Source of the DNA: Candidatus Omnitrophota bacterium
GTDB taxonomy: Bacteria; Hinthialibacterota; Hinthialibacteria; Hinthialibacterales; JAKPRU01
Assembly: GCA_029557025.1 (NCBI GenBank)
Contig: JAKPRU010000590.1
Location: 1 to 6,503 of the forward strand
Direction: 5' to 3'
DNA: 6,503 bases
The notes under the pieces are model-generated. The model was not told where the DNA came from. It was given only the letters and a program-made list of their open reading frames with translations, and searched no databases. A program made the translations under genes and the position numbers. How positions within the stretch are numbered: the first letter of the stretch is position 1; each line of letters opens with the position of its first letter. Shown here one piece after another: positions 5,546 through 6,503 of the stretch.

Positions 5546-5815
5546 ATGGCCATATCGGAGGAACAGATTGAAAAAGCGGTTGCCATAGCCAGACAATTCG
5601 GCGCGAAACGTCTGATCTTGTTTGGGAGTGCATTGCACTCTCCGGATTCCGCCGAGGATTTGGATCTGGCATGTGACGGCGTTGACGGATGGCGATTCTA
5701 TGAGCTTGGTGGCCGAATCGAAGATGAAATCCGCGTGCCGCTGGATTTGATCCCGCTGTCTCCTCCAAGTCGCTTCACACATCTCATTGAAAGCGAAGGG
5801 AAAAAACTACTTTAG
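5546..5815 (+). CDS. Small MNT-type nucleotidyltransferase domain protein
   Basis: An 89-residue minimal nucleotidyltransferase of the polymerase-beta superfamily. LFGSALHSPDSAEDLDLA (25-42) holds the GS-x9-DxD catalytic motif, with metal-binding D38 and D40. VPLDLIPL (64-71) supplies the likely third Asp, D67. The RLILFGS strand and the C-terminal IESEGKKLL helix are typical. Such MNT proteins are usually antitoxins that AMPylate or otherwise neutralise a HEPN ribonuclease encoded next to them (HepT/MntA type). Here no HEPN gene follows: the next gene begins 22 bp later and encodes an unrelated Tat protein. The Arg often seen two residues after GS is Leu (L30). The start is supported by AGGAG at 5533-5537, 8 nt upstream. 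It may be co-transcribed with the kinase (45-bp gap). Its activity and target are unknown. Confidence 0.8.
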   Translation: MAISEEQIEKAVAIARQFGAKRLILFGSALHSPDSAEDLDLACDGVDGWRFYELGGRIEDEIRVPLDLIPLSPPSRFTHLIESEGKKLL

Positions 5816-5837
5816 GTTTATCATCAGGAGACCTGTC

Positions 5838-6503
5838 ATGCACCGACGCCACTTTCTTCGTTCCGCAGTTGCCGGATTGGGCGTCGCCGGAGTGGGGCTA
5901 TCTCGCAAATCGAAAGCATCGGCGCAGGCGTTCCGCTCCGCTCCCAATCCCTATCCGGCCAACCAGCAGATTTATCATTGCGACTTGCTGATTGTCGGCG
6001 GAAGTTCGGCGGGAACCGCCGCGGCGCTGACCGCCGGACGACTGGGGATCGACACCATCCTGGTCATGCGCGCTCCCCGCGACTTGGGCGGACTGGAAAG
6101 CAACGGACTCAATCCCGACAGCGACATTCTTATCCGCTATGTCGGCGGCTTTTCCATGGAGATGGACGTGCTGGGACGGGTTACCACCGGGGTACAGATC
6201 GAAGAGACCAAATATGTCGCCCCGCCTCACACCGTATTTCGATATATCCATAGCGAATTCGATAAATTACCCAATGTCATAATCCTTGCGGACTACTATG
6301 TCGATGCCGTCCGGAAGCAGGAGCAGCAGATCACCACTGTTGTCTTCCGACACCGCAAAGAAATCGACCGGACAATCACCATTTACCCAAAGGTCACCAT
6401 CGACGCGGAGATCGAGGGCGACACCGCCTTTCTGGCGGGTGTCTCCATGACACTGAAGCGGGAAGGCAAAGTCGCCTCCGACGATCCCACCCGCAATCTG
6501 GAA
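5838..6503 (+). CDS. Tat-exported FAD-dependent oxidoreductase, N-terminal part (3' end outside window)
   Basis: The first 222 residues of a longer protein. HRRHFLRS (2-9) followed by a short hydrophobic stretch (10-21) and ASA (27-29) is a twin-arginine signal peptide with a likely cleavage site after A29, so the enzyme should fold with its cofactor in the cytoplasm and then be exported. CDLLIVGGSSAGTAAALTAGR (48 onward) is the FAD-binding Rossmann fold, in the GxSxxG variant. DLGGLESNGLNPDSD follows, and a later AEIEGDTAFLAGVSM segment resembles the conserved 'D-atGD-a-la-aG' block of the FAD_oxidored family, related to proteins annotated as xanthan lyase-like or carbohydrate-associated flavoproteins. 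The substrate is unknown. The ATG is set by AGGAG at 5826-5830, 7 nt upstream, and the gene lies 22 bp after the MNT gene, probably in one transcript. Confidence 0.85.
   Translation, partial: MHRRHFLRSAVAGLGVAGVGLSRKSKASAQAFRSAPNPYPANQQIYHCDLLIVGGSSAGTAAALTAGRLGIDTILVMRAPRDLGGLESNGLNPDSDILIRYVGGFSMEMDVLGRVTTGVQIEETKYVAPPHTVFRYIHSEFDKLPNVIILADYYVDAVRKQEQQITTVVFRHRKEIDRTITIYPKVTIDAEIEGDTAFLAGVSMTLKREGKVASDDPTRNLE

Noticed and set aside
1..6503. Defence island, prophage or mobile element
   Set aside because: No transposase, integrase, recombinase, phage structural gene, CRISPR repeat or terminal inverted repeat was seen. The lone MNT gene is not enough to call a toxin-antitoxin system.

Overview
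The window comes from a Gram-negative bacterium. It opens inside lpxB (lipid A biosynthesis), so the cell has an LPS-type outer membrane. It also carries a prepilin peptidase, which implies a type IV pilus or type II secretion machine, and a twin-arginine-exported flavoprotein. Base composition looks moderately GC-rich. Genes sit on both strands in short runs and are separated by small gaps, with no long operon. I see no rRNA, tRNA, CRISPR array, transposase, phage gene or integration site. The lineage cannot be fixed from this stretch; an uncultured, environmental phylum is plausible but is only an impression.

Layout: (1) 2-490 (+), the 3' end of lpxB, converging on (2) 529-1212 (-), an RraA/HMG-aldolase family gene, with a strong hairpin in the 38 bp between them. 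(3) A 167-bp divergent promoter region (1213-1379) with recognisable -35/-10 elements on both strands and two dyads. (4) 1380-2228 (+), a type IV prepilin peptidase, which may be translated from a leaderless or nearly leaderless mRNA. (5) 2342-3055 (+), a CMP-sugar synthetase (NeuA-like). (6) On the minus strand, DUF4254 (4335-3868) followed by a GT2 glycosyltransferase (3813-3109). (7) Divergent from these, 4433-5500 (+), a GHMP sugar kinase of the HddA/fucokinase type. (8) 5546-5815 (+), a small MNT-type nucleotidyltransferase without a HEPN partner. (9) 5838 to the window end (+), a Tat-exported FAD-dependent oxidoreductase cut by the window edge.

How they may work together: lpxB, the CMP-sugar synthetase, the GT2 enzyme, DUF4254 and the sugar kinase all fit envelope glycan assembly (activation of a sugar by phosphorylation, activation of an acidic sugar with CMP, and transfer to a lipid carrier or LPS core). 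The nucleotide-sugar synthase and the remaining heptose genes are not in the window, so the glycan cannot be named. The RraA-like, prepilin peptidase, MNT and FAD genes look functionally unrelated to that theme and to each other. I do not see a clear undescribed defence or mobile system. The best leads are the promoter architecture at 1213-1380, the orphan MNT gene, and the DUF4254-GT2/kinase divergent pair.
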